From the NCBI GenBank assembly GCA_947478495.1, contig CANJVW010000002.1:29179-93178 (forward strand): 64,000 bases of DNA, in the 5' to 3' direction. Of this stretch, positions 46,134 to 55,900 are shown piece by piece. This stretch comes from Legionellales bacterium. Its GTDB lineage: Bacteria > Pseudomonadota > Gammaproteobacteria > DSM-16500. The notes beneath the pieces are model-generated. The model saw nothing but the letters and a program-made list of their open reading frames with translations. It was not told the origin of the DNA and searched no databases. Numbering within the stretch: position 1 is the stretch's first letter; each line of letters opens with the position of its first letter. Both the position numbers and the translations under genes were made by a program.

Positions 46134-46931
46134 ATGATCAAGGCCAAACCAATACTTCAACAGGTACCCATTCATCACCTCAATCGGGGACAATATCAAC
46201 CGCGCCGGCATTTTGACCCCGTTGAGCTACAAGAATTAGCCGATTCAATCAAAGTCACAAACGGGTTATTGCAACCGATCATTGCGAAACCACTTCCCAA
46301 TAACCAATATGAAATTATTGCCGGCGAGCGTCGCTGGCGTGCTGCCCAATTAGCTGGACTCACGGAAGTCAGCTGCTTAATCAGCTCGTATTCACCCGAG
46401 CAAGCGTTGCAAGCCGCCATCATCGAAAACGTAAACCGATCGAACTTAAACCCCATTGAAGAAGCAAAAGCCTATCAACGTCTGATCGATGAATTTCATT
46501 ATTTGCACGATGAAGTCGCAGCGGTGGTCGGCAAATCACGAACAAGTATCACCAATCTATTGCGATTATTGAAATTAATACCCTCTGTACAAGATGCATT
46601 GATCATGGGTCAACTCATGGAAGGTCACGGAAAAATTTTAGCGGGCTTAACAGAGGCCCAGCAAAAAACGCTTGCGAATTTGTGCATCACGAAACGCTGG
46701 AGCGTTCGAAAAACAGAAAAAGAAGCGAAAAAATTGCAGCAGCCAGAACACATCAGCCAATACAGCGATGTCAATGTAAAACGCTTAGAAAACGCCTTAT
46801 CGGATCATTTGGGGAATGCGGTGCAAATCAAATGGAAAAATCGTGGTGGCGGTTCCGTCCATATTCAATTTCATAATATTGATGAGCTCGAAGGCTATTT
46901 TAAAAAGGTAGGGTTTAAACATGAATGCTAG
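46134..46931 (+). CDS. ParB-family nuclease/CTPase-fold protein (orphan)
   Basis: 265 residues. The N-terminal ParB domain has YQPRRHFDPVELQELADSI, the CTP-binding GERRWRAAQLAG and ENVNRSNLNPIEEA. The central helix-turn-helix is VAAVVGKSRTSITNLLRLLK. A C-terminal dimer-like segment follows. This is the architecture of chromosomal ParB/Spo0J, but parA is not adjacent and I saw no clear parS (TGTTTCACGTGAAACA) nearby. It overlaps the following membrane-protein gene by 11 bp. Confidence 0.88.
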   Translation: MIKAKPILQQVPIHHLNRGQYQPRRHFDPVELQELADSIKVTNGLLQPIIAKPLPNNQYEIIAGERRWRAAQLAGLTEVSCLISSYSPEQALQAAIIENVNRSNLNPIEEAKAYQRLIDEFHYLHDEVAAVVGKSRTSITNLLRLLKLIPSVQDALIMGQLMEGHGKILAGLTEAQQKTLANLCITKRWSVRKTEKEAKKLQQPEHISQYSDVNVKRLENALSDHLGNAVQIKWKNRGGGSVHIQFHNIDELEGYFKKVGFKHEC

Positions 46932-47388
46932 CCAACGCACGGGTATCGAAAAAAATCTCTTAAATGATGAACAGATTCTCTATCAAACAAAAAAGCATTG
47001 GATCACCTTTCTCGCGCCAGTTTGCTGGACGATCGTCACGTTTATTTTTATGACCCGCACCAATCACTTGATTCAGTATGCAAGCTATGGGTCCGCTGTC
47101 ATTGCCCTTCTTGCTTGGCTCAATCAATTTTTGCTGTATTCCGTCTCCGCCTTTGTGATCACCAATAAGCGTGTCATGATGCGAGAGGGATTTCTCTATC
47201 GACGCACACAAGAAGCGCGCCTCTCGACAGTCACCAATGTTGCCGTCAATCAAAGCCTGATCGGACAAGCGTTAGGCTATGGCAATATCTTTGTCAGCAC
47301 CCCCGGCAATATCAATGAAATGTTCACCGAAATCAGCAACCCCTTGATTTTTCAAAAAATGCTTCAAGACACCCTCTTCCAGCCATAA
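46921..47388 (+). CDS. bacterial PH-domain membrane protein
   Basis: 155 residues. Two hydrophobic segments (about 28-45 and 52-75) are followed by a bPH_2-type domain: AFVITNKRVMMREGFLYRRT, then ARLSTVTNVAVNQSLIGQAL and GYGNIFVSTPGN. YdbS/YdbT-like proteins of this type have no settled function. Its start lies within the parB 3' end, so the two are translationally linked. Confidence 0.85.
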   Translation: MNASQRTGIEKNLLNDEQILYQTKKHWITFLAPVCWTIVTFIFMTRTNHLIQYASYGSAVIALLAWLNQFLLYSVSAFVITNKRVMMREGFLYRRTQEARLSTVTNVAVNQSLIGQALGYGNIFVSTPGNINEMFTEISNPLIFQKMLQDTLFQP

Positions 47389-47442
47389 ATAGCATTAAAA
47401 ATATTCATATTTAAAATATAGTGTATTTTCTGTATACTTTTA

Positions 47443-47471
47443 TTGATCATATATGATTTTTTTGATATTAT
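47443..47471 (+). promoter_or_regulatory. sigma-70-type promoter for the 389-residue protein
   Basis: TTGATC (47443-47448), 17 bp, TATTAT (47466-47471) in a very AT-rich 136-bp region (47389-47524). AT-richness of this kind is common before recently acquired or silenced genes. Confidence 0.5.
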
Positions 47472-47524
47472 TTAATCTATAAAAAGAAAAAATATTAATA
47501 AAAATACATCATGAGGATCAATCA

Positions 47525-48694
47525 ATGCAAAATCGCAAAAGACAAATCGATGATACTATTTCATTACCCCCACCGTCCGCCCCTAAGCGTCACCAAGCTG
47601 ACAATCCGGCACCAAAAAGTCACAAACGGCACGCCAATAGCATTCGTTTATCCAAACCGCCCCAAGAAAAATATCACAGAACTGCAAAAACGCACGTATT
47701 ATTCTCGTTCTTGAATACTGCGCTCTCCCCTGACGGAAAATCTGATTCTGTCCGACTCATTGATAAAAGCGACACCCCTCACGCGCTATCTGAAAGAAAA
47801 AAATACGTCAGCAATTACTCACCACAAGCCATTCAATTCATTAATGATCTGACACGATCAAAAGAAAAAGCAAGAAAAGAGAAAGAGTGGGCCAAAAAAC
47901 AAAAAAAAATAGCGTTAACAGGCGGGGTCGATTCAGAAGACGAACGATACACCTCTGAAGAACTGGAAGCCTTATCGGAACAAGACGCCAGCGGAGAAGC
48001 ATCGGAGTCCGAGAAACGCTTCGCGAAGCCTTCTCTAGAAAAAGAGAAAAAACCTTGGATAAAGCCAGCGAAGAAGTCATCATTAAAACAACCCAAAAAA
48101 ACCTCTGTTCAAAAACGACTAGAAGGGGTGTTATCAATAGCGATATTAAGATCATTGCAAACGGATTCTGATTCCGAGCAAGAAAATTCTAACGCTGAGA
48201 ATGAAGAACACCCGTTTTTCTTTTCTATAACAGACGATAGCGCTGAAAAAAAAGAGGCATCGCTCAATAGCAGTGGCTCATCCTCTCCAGATTATTCTGA
48301 TGAAACAGAATACGAATCGCACGATAGCAAGGATGGCCATCATAGGTTCCACAAAGACACAGACAGCACCAATCAAAGCCAAGGCTCCCCATCTAGCGGG
48401 GTAATACAATGCGCAGACGATAATACGCCCTGCTCGGTGGAATCAGACTGTCATCCTATTTCTGAGCAAGAAATAGAAGACAGTTTCCGCACATTATCGA
48501 TCCAGCGACCAACCGCTCCCGCTCCTTGGGATAGATCTGATAGCGAATCTGAGAATGGGGAGGTGAGTGCAAATATACTCTGTGCGAAATTTTCTCGACT
48601 ATTCACGTCGACAAGCGATCTGCCTGACTCAATAAAAAAACCGATCGCTACGCAATTAGTTGCTCACTCAATCGCTGTGTCAGCGAATAATTAA
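47525..48694 (+). CDS. charged low-complexity protein of unknown function
   Basis: 389 residues, not recognised. The basic N-terminus has clusters QNRKRQIDD and PKSHKRH, a Lys-rich middle contains KEKARKEKEWAKKQKKIAL, and the rest is Ser/Glu/Asp-rich (SDSEQENSNAENEEHPFFFS). There is no signal peptide, membrane segment or catalytic motif. GAGGATC precedes the ATG. Disorder, nuclear-localisation-like basic clusters and an AT-rich promoter recall Legionella/Coxiella effectors, but that is inference only. Its 3' end overlaps the next gene by 15 bp, tail to tail. Confidence 0.6.
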   Translation: MQNRKRQIDDTISLPPPSAPKRHQADNPAPKSHKRHANSIRLSKPPQEKYHRTAKTHVLFSFLNTALSPDGKSDSVRLIDKSDTPHALSERKKYVSNYSPQAIQFINDLTRSKEKARKEKEWAKKQKKIALTGGVDSEDERYTSEELEALSEQDASGEASESEKRFAKPSLEKEKKPWIKPAKKSSLKQPKKTSVQKRLEGVLSIAILRSLQTDSDSEQENSNAENEEHPFFFSITDDSAEKKEASLNSSGSSSPDYSDETEYESHDSKDGHHRFHKDTDSTNQSQGSPSSGVIQCADDNTPCSVESDCHPISEQEIEDSFRTLSIQRPTAPAPWDRSDSESENGEVSANILCAKFSRLFTSTSDLPDSIKKPIATQLVAHSIAVSANN

Positions 48695-50365
48695 ATAAGA
48701 AAACATCAAGCCCAGTTTCTCCGATGGATTGGGCTTGGCTAATTCAAATGCTAAAATATTTTTTCCGTTTTTAAAGATTTCAGGCGAACAAGAAAAACGC
48801 TTTACAAACGAAACACGATAACTCGATCGAAGCAGGTCGGGCGCTAACACGCCTGCTGATGTCGTAAATTCTGCAATCGGCTTACCATTAATTAGCATTC
48901 GTATGGCTTGGGGTGCAACAGAATTGTATCGCAATAATAAATCGCCCCGATAGTGGTTCTCTTTATTCAACTGAAAAATAATGGCAGGATGATTAATGGT
49001 GGATTGCCGAAACCATTTAATAGGCTTACCCCACCCAATAAATGTCGCCTTTTTAGATTCAAAACTAATCGTGTGTATCTCAAGATCTAGCAATCGAGCT
49101 GCGCGCCGCTCTTTGTTGAAAAGAAACTGTGGGTATCGCCAATCCGATAGATATTCTTGGTAAATATCTATATTCGGTTCACTATAAAAAGACCTCATAT
49201 ACTGATAAGAAAACAATCCGTGAAAAAAATTCACGAAAATAGAAAAAAGACAGGCAACACTCAAGATAACAATGCTGCTTTTGGATTTCGCTAATCGCCA
49301 GCGTGTTGGCCATGTGTGCAATGTTAGTAAAAATAATCCGGGTAACGCATCTGTGATCAATCGCGGTCCCGGGGTCCAACCACCCCACCACTGATGAAAT
49401 CGTGAAATGGTGAAAAGATGCAGGAGAGGCCATGCCAACCCCAATAACAGCCATGTTTTTTTCAATACAACCTGTCGAATAGAGTCTTTAAAACACGCCC
49501 AAGCTACTATAATAAAGGGAGAATACACTAAAAAACCGCGCGAAGGACCCAATACATTATTATATAATGCTTCATAAAACCGATCACCCCCTAACCGCTG
49601 AGGGATATAATAATCTGGCAAAAATTGATGAAGTTCATTGCTGCTCCACCACACAAAACACATCAATAACAACAATAATAAAGACGCTATTTTAAAAGCT
49701 GTTTTTTTATTGTAAGAAAAAATAAACAATAACTCAAAGGGCACGAGCAGCGCCATGGTCGGTCGGCACAAGTATGCAAAAAATAAAACAACAGCAATCA
49801 ACGGCCAGCAAGATAGCTGTTCTTCCGTCACTATTTTTTTAATCACGAGATAGATAGAAAGCAATGCAAATAATGCAGCAAAATTATGTGACCACAACGC
49901 TGTGCCGCAGACACTCGACAATGAGGTGCCAAACCAAAACACACCAGAGATCAAAACAGCGGGGAGTGGGTCAAAAAAAATGCGGGCCAATTTCATTAAA
50001 AGTAATAGCGTTAATACACAGGTAATAGAAGCAATAATGATTTGCATCGGTACTTCGGCATACAGCATATTCAGCCCAAATATTTTTGCAACAGCAACAA
50101 AAGGTAGGCTCACAATGGATGTGCCAAGTGGAAAAGAGTAATAGTAATGTCCATTATGCAAATCGGTATTATAGCCATACAAACGGGTGTTTTGAGCGCC
50201 GATCGCATCAAGCCGCACCGTGCCATGTGTTAAAATAGAGTCACTTACCATCAATGAACCAAAAGGATCGCACCCCTCGTATCGAACGGGAGCAAATAAA
50301 ACGGATAAAAAAACTAGAACCAACAAAACGCGAGCTAATACTTGTGTGTGTGCTGTGTGTGTCAC
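48680..50365 (-). CDS. GT-C-like multi-pass membrane protein
   Basis: 561 residues with about ten membrane helices. The first extracytoplasmic loop, VRYEGCDPFGSLMVSDSIL, and the luminal YYYSFPLGTSIVSLPFVAVA resemble polyprenyl-phosphate-dependent glycosyltransferases of the GT39/PMT_2 kind, where an Asp in loop 1 is catalytic. After the last helix (about 390) a soluble C-terminal domain rich in beta strands (LLLRYNSVAPQAIRMLINGK) looks like a carbohydrate-binding sandwich. Target sugar and acceptor are unknown. It overlaps the BioF-like gene upstream by 4 bp. Confidence 0.7.
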   Translation of the reverse strand: MTHTAHTQVLARVLLVLVFLSVLFAPVRYEGCDPFGSLMVSDSILTHGTVRLDAIGAQNTRLYGYNTDLHNGHYYYSFPLGTSIVSLPFVAVAKIFGLNMLYAEVPMQIIIASITCVLTLLLLMKLARIFFDPLPAVLISGVFWFGTSLSSVCGTALWSHNFAALFALLSIYLVIKKIVTEEQLSCWPLIAVVLFFAYLCRPTMALLVPFELLFIFSYNKKTAFKIASLLLLLLMCFVWWSSNELHQFLPDYYIPQRLGGDRFYEALYNNVLGPSRGFLVYSPFIIVAWACFKDSIRQVVLKKTWLLLGLAWPLLHLFTISRFHQWWGGWTPGPRLITDALPGLFLLTLHTWPTRWRLAKSKSSIVILSVACLFSIFVNFFHGLFSYQYMRSFYSEPNIDIYQEYLSDWRYPQFLFNKERRAARLLDLEIHTISFESKKATFIGWGKPIKWFRQSTINHPAIIFQLNKENHYRGDLLLRYNSVAPQAIRMLINGKPIAEFTTSAGVLAPDLLRSSYRVSFVKRFSCSPEIFKNGKNILAFELAKPNPSEKLGLMFSYLIIR

Positions 50366-51531
50366 GCCACGCTTCTCCCTGTAGAAATCACCGCCTCCAA
50401 TAATGTTTCAATATCCTCATCAGAATGCACCGCGCTTAAACAAAAACGAATCCGGCTTTTTCCTACTTTAACAGAAGGCGGGCGAATACATATGCCCAAA
50501 ATACCACGCTCTTCTAATTGTTGGCTCACTGTCACTGTTTTTTCTGCGCCGCCTATGATCCATGGAATAATATGCGTGCTTGACGCGCCATACTCTATTT
50601 TTTGTTGATCGAAGCATTGTCGAACCCGTATCGCATGCGCCGCCAAACGGGCTCGCGCCTCATCCATCGACGGCAATACATCAAGCGCCGCATCCATCGC
50701 CCCTAGCACAGCAGGTGACATCGCCGTCGCATAGATTAACCCCTTGCACGTATTAATTAAATAGTCCCGACAAACATCAGAGCACGCAATATATCCACCA
50801 AAGCTACCCAATGCCTTGCTAAACGTTCCCATGATGATATCAATACCATCTGCAAATGCGGCAGCGATCCCGCACCCATTGTCGCCATATACGCCCACCG
50901 CATGCGCATCATCCACATATAAAAATGCCTGATACTGTTTCGCGAGAGCGACTATTCTTTCGAGAGGCGCGATGTCGCCATCCATACTATAGAGCGACTC
51001 CACAATAATTGTTTTTGGGCTGTCTGTCTTTTCATATTTTTTTAATAATGCTTCAAGATGGTCGCAGTCATTGTGACGAAAAGGTTTTATATCGGTCATC
51101 AAGGATATAGTTGATAACAAGCTGGCGTGACAAAAACGATCGCAAAAAACCAGTGCTTTTTTACCCAACACTGTTGGGTTAAGCAATGCTTCTAACACAG
51201 CGCTATTGGTTTGATAGCCCGACCCCATGATTAATGCCGAAGGTTTCCTCATCATGACTGCGATTTTTTTCTCGAGTGTGTCATACAGAGAGATATTTCC
51301 TGTCACTAAACGAGAGGCGCCTGCTCCCATGCCCCATTGTTTAGTAGATTCATATGCGCCTTCGATCAATAAAGGATGGTGAGACAGCCCCAAATAATCG
51401 CTCGATGAAAAATTAATGAGTTCTCGACCTTGGAGACGAACATGCATCGCAGAAATGGGATCGCACGGTTTTAAAATACGAGGATATTTGTTGTGCTCAA
51501 GGAAAGATTGATAGTATTTTTCAGAGGACAT
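50362..51531 (-). CDS. bioF: 8-amino-7-oxononanoate synthase-family enzyme (BioF-like)
   Basis: 389-residue PLP enzyme of the alpha-oxoamine synthase family. It decarboxylatively joins an amino acid with an acyl-CoA or acyl-ACP. FSSSDYLGLSHHPLL and GAGASRLVTGN open it, VDDAHAVGVYGDNGCG is the cofactor Asp region, and GTFSKALGSFGGYIACS holds the Schiff-base Lys near residue 236. BioH nearby favours biotin synthesis. However, bioB, C, D and A are absent, and the gene is coupled to a glycosyltransferase-like gene, so a lipid or signal synthase is possible. Symbol tentative. Confidence 0.75.
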   Translation of the reverse strand: MSSEKYYQSFLEHNKYPRILKPCDPISAMHVRLQGRELINFSSSDYLGLSHHPLLIEGAYESTKQWGMGAGASRLVTGNISLYDTLEKKIAVMMRKPSALIMGSGYQTNSAVLEALLNPTVLGKKALVFCDRFCHASLLSTISLMTDIKPFRHNDCDHLEALLKKYEKTDSPKTIIVESLYSMDGDIAPLERIVALAKQYQAFLYVDDAHAVGVYGDNGCGIAAAFADGIDIIMGTFSKALGSFGGYIACSDVCRDYLINTCKGLIYATAMSPAVLGAMDAALDVLPSMDEARARLAAHAIRVRQCFDQQKIEYGASSTHIIPWIIGGAEKTVTVSQQLEERGILGICIRPPSVKVGKSRIRFCLSAVHSDEDIETLLEAVISTGRSVA

Positions 51532-51559
51532 AAATCACTAACACTGAAAACCTCAGCAA

Positions 51560-51640
51560 GGTGGGGCAAAACGCTTTTTGCGTGTCGGCCACGATGCAAA
51601 AACAATGGTGGGCACGCAAAAAGCGCTTTGCCCACCCTAC
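51560..51640. repeat. palindromic repeat, family A copy 2
   Basis: Left arm about 51560-51592 (GGTGGGGCAAAACGC, diverged) and right arm 51606-51640 (TGGTGGGCACGCAAAAAGCG, then CTTTGCCCACCCTAC). Same orientation as copy 1 but a much shorter centre (about 13 bp). It lies between hpf and the BioF-like gene. Confidence 0.88.
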
Positions 51641-51647
51641 AAAAGCC

Positions 51648-52019
51648 TTAAACCTCATCCTCATTCTCGCCCAACAACGCATTGCGCTCTGCGTGTGTCA
51701 GTCGTGAATGCTCTTTCTGGCGATCCATGTAATGCTTCAATTGGTGTGTCACCGCATCCAATGCATCATCCACCGCCACATACACATCTTCGTTTTCTTT
51801 GCGATCCACTGTAAATTCTTTGCCCGGAATACGCAAATCCACATGAGCACTAAATGACTTGCCTTGGTGCTTATGCTTCTGAGAAAGCTCAACCACTACA
51901 TGGCACTGCGTAATCGTTTCACAGAAACGGTGTAATTTTTCTGCTTTTTCACGAATATGCTGCTCTAATGCGGGGGATGTTGGGAAATCACGAATAGCGA
52001 TATTAATAGGCACCATCAT
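51648..52019 (-). CDS. hpf: ribosome hibernation promoting factor, HPF/RaiA family
   Basis: 123 residues. Binds the decoding channel of idle ribosomes. INIAIRDFPTSPALEQHIRE, FSAHVDLRIPGKEFTVDRK and EDVYVAVDDALDAVTHQL are family segments. A short polar C-terminal tail is present, but the long-HPF dimerisation domain is absent. It is not beside rpoN, its usual neighbour. GGAGAA precedes the ATG. Confidence 0.93.
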   Translation of the reverse strand: MMVPINIAIRDFPTSPALEQHIREKAEKLHRFCETITQCHVVVELSQKHKHQGKSFSAHVDLRIPGKEFTVDRKENEDVYVAVDDALDAVTHQLKHYMDRQKEHSRLTHAERNALLGENEDEV

Positions 52020-52069
52020 TCTTCTCCTGTTTCAATCTGTGTCATGATAAACTATGCTCATCGTATTTT

Positions 52070-52137
52070 GCCATCCTGAGCGAAGCGAAGGATCGCTGCA
52101 TTAGCACAAGATCCTTCGCTTCGCTCAGGATGACAGG
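52070..52137. repeat. palindromic repeat, family C copy 2
   Basis: GCCATCCTGAGCGAAGCGAA (52070-52089, then GGATC) pairs with GATCCTTCGCTTCGCTCAGG and ATGAC around an 18-nt centre, an almost perfect 66-bp hairpin between divergent hpf and bioH. Copy 1 is at 15009-15077. Confidence 0.9.
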
Positions 52138-52162
52138 TGTTTATACAATAAGGATGACTAAC

Positions 52163-52915
52163 ATGGCCTCCAATCTACTCCATTTGAAGATCATTGGGAA
52201 GGGCCCGCCATTAATATTATTGCATGGCTGGGGATGGCATTCTGGCATCTTTTCACCCTTGATTCCGCATTTGTGTAATCACTTTGAATTATTGATTCCC
52301 GATTTACCTGGCTATGGAAAAAGCCCTCCTCTGTCCGATAACAATTCATTCGATGCGATTGCATCTGTGCTGCTAGCAGTCCTCCCGCAAGACGCCACAT
52401 GGCTCGGTTGGTCGCTGGGTGGCATGCTAGCCTGGTGGGTCGCGCTCCACGAACCACGCCGCATCAAACGCCTTATTACGGTCTGCTCTTCCCCTCGCTT
52501 TACAAGTGATGCCAATTGGCCAGGTATGCCGCTTCCTCAGCTCGAGACCTTTGGAAAAGATTTAACAGACAACCCTGAGAAGACAGGTCTTGAGTTTCTT
52601 CGCTTACAACTTTTAGGGCAGCCTCGCCTCTTCGCGCAACTCCAGTCACAGTTATTGCCAAGCGACATGAAGGCCTTGCAGGGTGGGCTAGACATACTGA
52701 AGAAAACGGATTTTCGATCACAGCTTCATGGTATCAACATCCCGAGCTTGCACATTTTTGGAGGACTCGACACCCTTGTGCCCGTTGAGATAGTCAACCA
52801 CTTACAGCCTCTCTTATCGCCTCACGCCCAAACGGCCATTATCCCACGCGCAGGACATATTCCGTTTTTATCGCATTTATCAACATTTCTTCAAAGAACA
52901 AATCTCTCTCAGTAG
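52163..52915 (+). CDS. bioH: pimeloyl-ACP methyl ester esterase BioH
   Basis: 250 residues from ATG 52163, eight bases after AAGGA. Alpha/beta hydrolase that frees pimeloyl-ACP from its methyl ester in biotin synthesis. LILLHGWGWHSGIF is the oxyanion loop, LGWSLGGMLAW the nucleophile elbow with Ser, and LHIFGGLDTLVP and RAGHIPFLSH hold the Asp and His. VCSSPRFTSDANWPGM is characteristic of BioH within this large superfamily. Confidence 0.92.
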   Translation: MASNLLHLKIIGKGPPLILLHGWGWHSGIFSPLIPHLCNHFELLIPDLPGYGKSPPLSDNNSFDAIASVLLAVLPQDATWLGWSLGGMLAWWVALHEPRRIKRLITVCSSPRFTSDANWPGMPLPQLETFGKDLTDNPEKTGLEFLRLQLLGQPRLFAQLQSQLLPSDMKALQGGLDILKKTDFRSQLHGINIPSLHIFGGLDTLVPVEIVNHLQPLLSPHAQTAIIPRAGHIPFLSHLSTFLQRTNLSQ

Positions 52916-52936
52916 ATCTCAACAGAAGACCGAATG

Positions 52937-55900
52937 TTATGGCCTCAGCCTGTTCCCATGCTGAACTTCGGGCTCAGGTAACGTCTGGTTCACCAATGTT
53001 TTTAATCGGCTCAATATAGTTAATGCATTGGCTGTGCTGCCTTGTTTGAATAGCCCACCTTTAGCTTTTTTTATGTATTCTTCAAGTGCTTTAAGACCTT
53101 CAAGACCTTTACTTAAGTCTTCTGTTTGAATGGCAGTAATACATATATTTACTTCATCGGCATAGCTAATATTTTTGCGCAATTCTGAAAGGCTCGCAAT
53201 AACATCAGCTTTTATCTCCTCCGCCGTTGGCTTTTCAACCAGTATCCAGTCTGAATCTGGCTCTGCTGCATTTGCCAGCGGATTTGATGCCTCTAGCTCA
53301 TCATCGAAGTCTGACTCTACCGGCTCTATCTCATTGTCTACAGGTATTACCGGTGTTCTCTCATCGTCTTTTGGTGCCTCTTCTAACTCCTCATCATCGC
53401 AGAGTCCGTAACTCGCCAAAAAAAATTGTGCTGAACTAATGAGTCTATACTCATCCGTATCAGTGAGTCCATGTTTTTCAAGAGACTTTTTCTTATCTTC
53501 GAGTAAGTCAGCGCCATCATGAACATTATTCAAATTAAAAGTTAATCCTAATGTACTCATGACATCTTTCACCCCATTCAGATCTTCTACTTTACCTTTT
53601 TCTAATTTTAATGTTTGAAGCTTAGAAAAACTCGCAAAGAGCTCCTCTCTCTCATGCTTTAAGCGATCAAAATGCTGGAGACCTTCTTCTACGCTCAGCA
53701 ACAACTGCGGTAACTTCGGGTTTGTGCTAATTCTTTGGTCCTCATCATACAGCCTCAAAAAAGACAATAGCTTATTGGAATGACTCTCGAGCGGATAGCG
53801 GGCAAATTCTTGTTGGCGTTGACGCACTGTTTCAGCCAATACAGAACACTTGGCATTCAGCCTACCCAACCATTCCTCCCAGCGCGCTTCCTGTTCTTTC
53901 CAGTAAGCACCTCCTTTTTCTATAATCGCCTCCCTCGTGAGGGGTGTATCTGCAAACAACAGAGCGGCCATCTCTCTCAGCGCACGACCATCCTCTCCGG
54001 GAGCAATCCTCTGTATTGCATTCCTCACTTGGCTCTCTTTGCCCTCAAGAAATGACTCTTCCCCAATGGTTGCTGCTAGAATTTTATCTTGTAATCGAAA
54101 AATGCGAGGCTCTAAAAAATGCTTAGCATGCTTTGCTGGTGTATTCCATTTCTCGCTCAACGTTTCATGAGCCTGTGAGAGAATCCGATTAACTGTTGTA
54201 TAACGTGGATCTTCTTTTGCTACTCTTGCCATTTGCAACACTTGACTAGCAACCGCATCCAGAGATGAAACATTCAGTTTCGCCGCTTCTTCTGGATGCG
54301 CGCCCAATTTCATGATTTCGATTGCGTCAGCCTCTGTGATGGTAGCAGGGTTAATATTCATCGCGGTGATTCGATCCATTAACTGAGCAGCACAGCTCGA
54401 TCTTAGACAAGCGCTCGCTTCGCTAAGAATAGACTTTGCCTCAAGTGACATCCCATCAAGGCCCCCAAGAAAAGTGGCTCTATTATCAATAGCTAATGCG
54501 CCCTGCCGTAGATTGGACGTGTCCCATTTTTCCTTAGAAAATAAAATGTCTTTAGCGCGCTCTGGACTCATCGGTGCCTGAACAGCCGCTAGTGCATTAA
54601 TCCGCGCCACCTCACTTCTACGCTTTTCCTCCATTATCTGTGGCAATTGCGATAACGTCTCTTTCCATGGACCGCGCTCCATCCGTTCCAATATCTCGCT
54701 CCAAGCGTCATAATCATAACGCTGAGCAATTTTAAGTGGTTCCCCCAAAGCAATTATGTCGATAAACTCAGAAAACTCTTTTCTATCGCTTTCTGAAGAA
54801 AAACTCATTCCAGCTAATGCTTCTTGTATTTCCTGCAGCAAATACTCGCTCGATGCATTCTGATCTCTCTGTTTGACAAGATCTTGATAGATCTGCTTTG
54901 CTCTCGACGCAAAAGGCGTAAGATAGGCGGCGCAATATGCTTCAGGGCTCATATACTCTTTTGCTAAACATACTTGTGCGCGCTTCACTGCCATCACGAG
55001 CTTGGCTTTCTCCACGGAAAGACTTCTAGAATCAGAGAGCTTTATTATCCTTTCCCACTTCTCTATTAACGCTGCCAATAATGCGGCGTTTTTTTCTTGG
55101 TCATCACCAAACACCTTGCCTGCTGTTGGAATCAATAAGATTATTTCCTGCGCAATCACTGTCGACATCGGTTTCTTCAAAAGTGTGGGTAGTCTTGGCG
55201 CTTGTTTCTCTAGCAACCATGCTGCAATCGCTGGCGAGGACAAGATCTGGTCTATTTTTTTTTCATCGCTGCCAGAAATGATTTCCTCAATAGAGGATAA
55301 AGAAACAGTTGTCGTCCCATCCAATGGCCCTCTTGGTGGTAAAACAGATTTTGCAGGCAATGATCTCAATTCTGCAAATTGTTCGGTATCTAAATGGCGG
55401 AAACGCTCTGTATTCATTAAATGTGCGAAATCAAATCGAATGGCGTTCTGATGCATCGAGCACAGGCTATCTTTTTCAGTGTTTAGCAAAAGAAATTCAT
55501 CCAACTCCGCGTGATCTTTGATGCAATCAACATGCTTTTGAAATTTCCCCGTAATACGCTGAATATCACTTTCCGATAAAACAGTTTCAAACTCAAATGC
55601 CGCCTTGTTTGAATTAAACCAGCCACAAATAGCAGCCTCAACCGATTGGTTATCATTTTCTAACGCCATTTTAATGCAATCAGCTAGTGGCTGCATGAGC
55701 GTTTGATTGCCTTCTAATATCTGACCAAAATCACGGACTCCACTTTGACGCGATGCAATCTCAATATTGATCTCTGCCAAGAAAAATTGCGTGATAACAT
55801 TGAGCTTGTTTCGATTCTTCTTATCCGATAAATCAGCAGTCCAACGAAAAGGGGAGTAGCCTGGATTTGTAGGTAACAAACCAGGTTGTTCGGCCAATCC

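Noticed and set aside
55002..55451. 149-codon plus-strand frame
   Set aside because: Opposite strand of the 1394-residue gene, with no start signal or recognisable domain.
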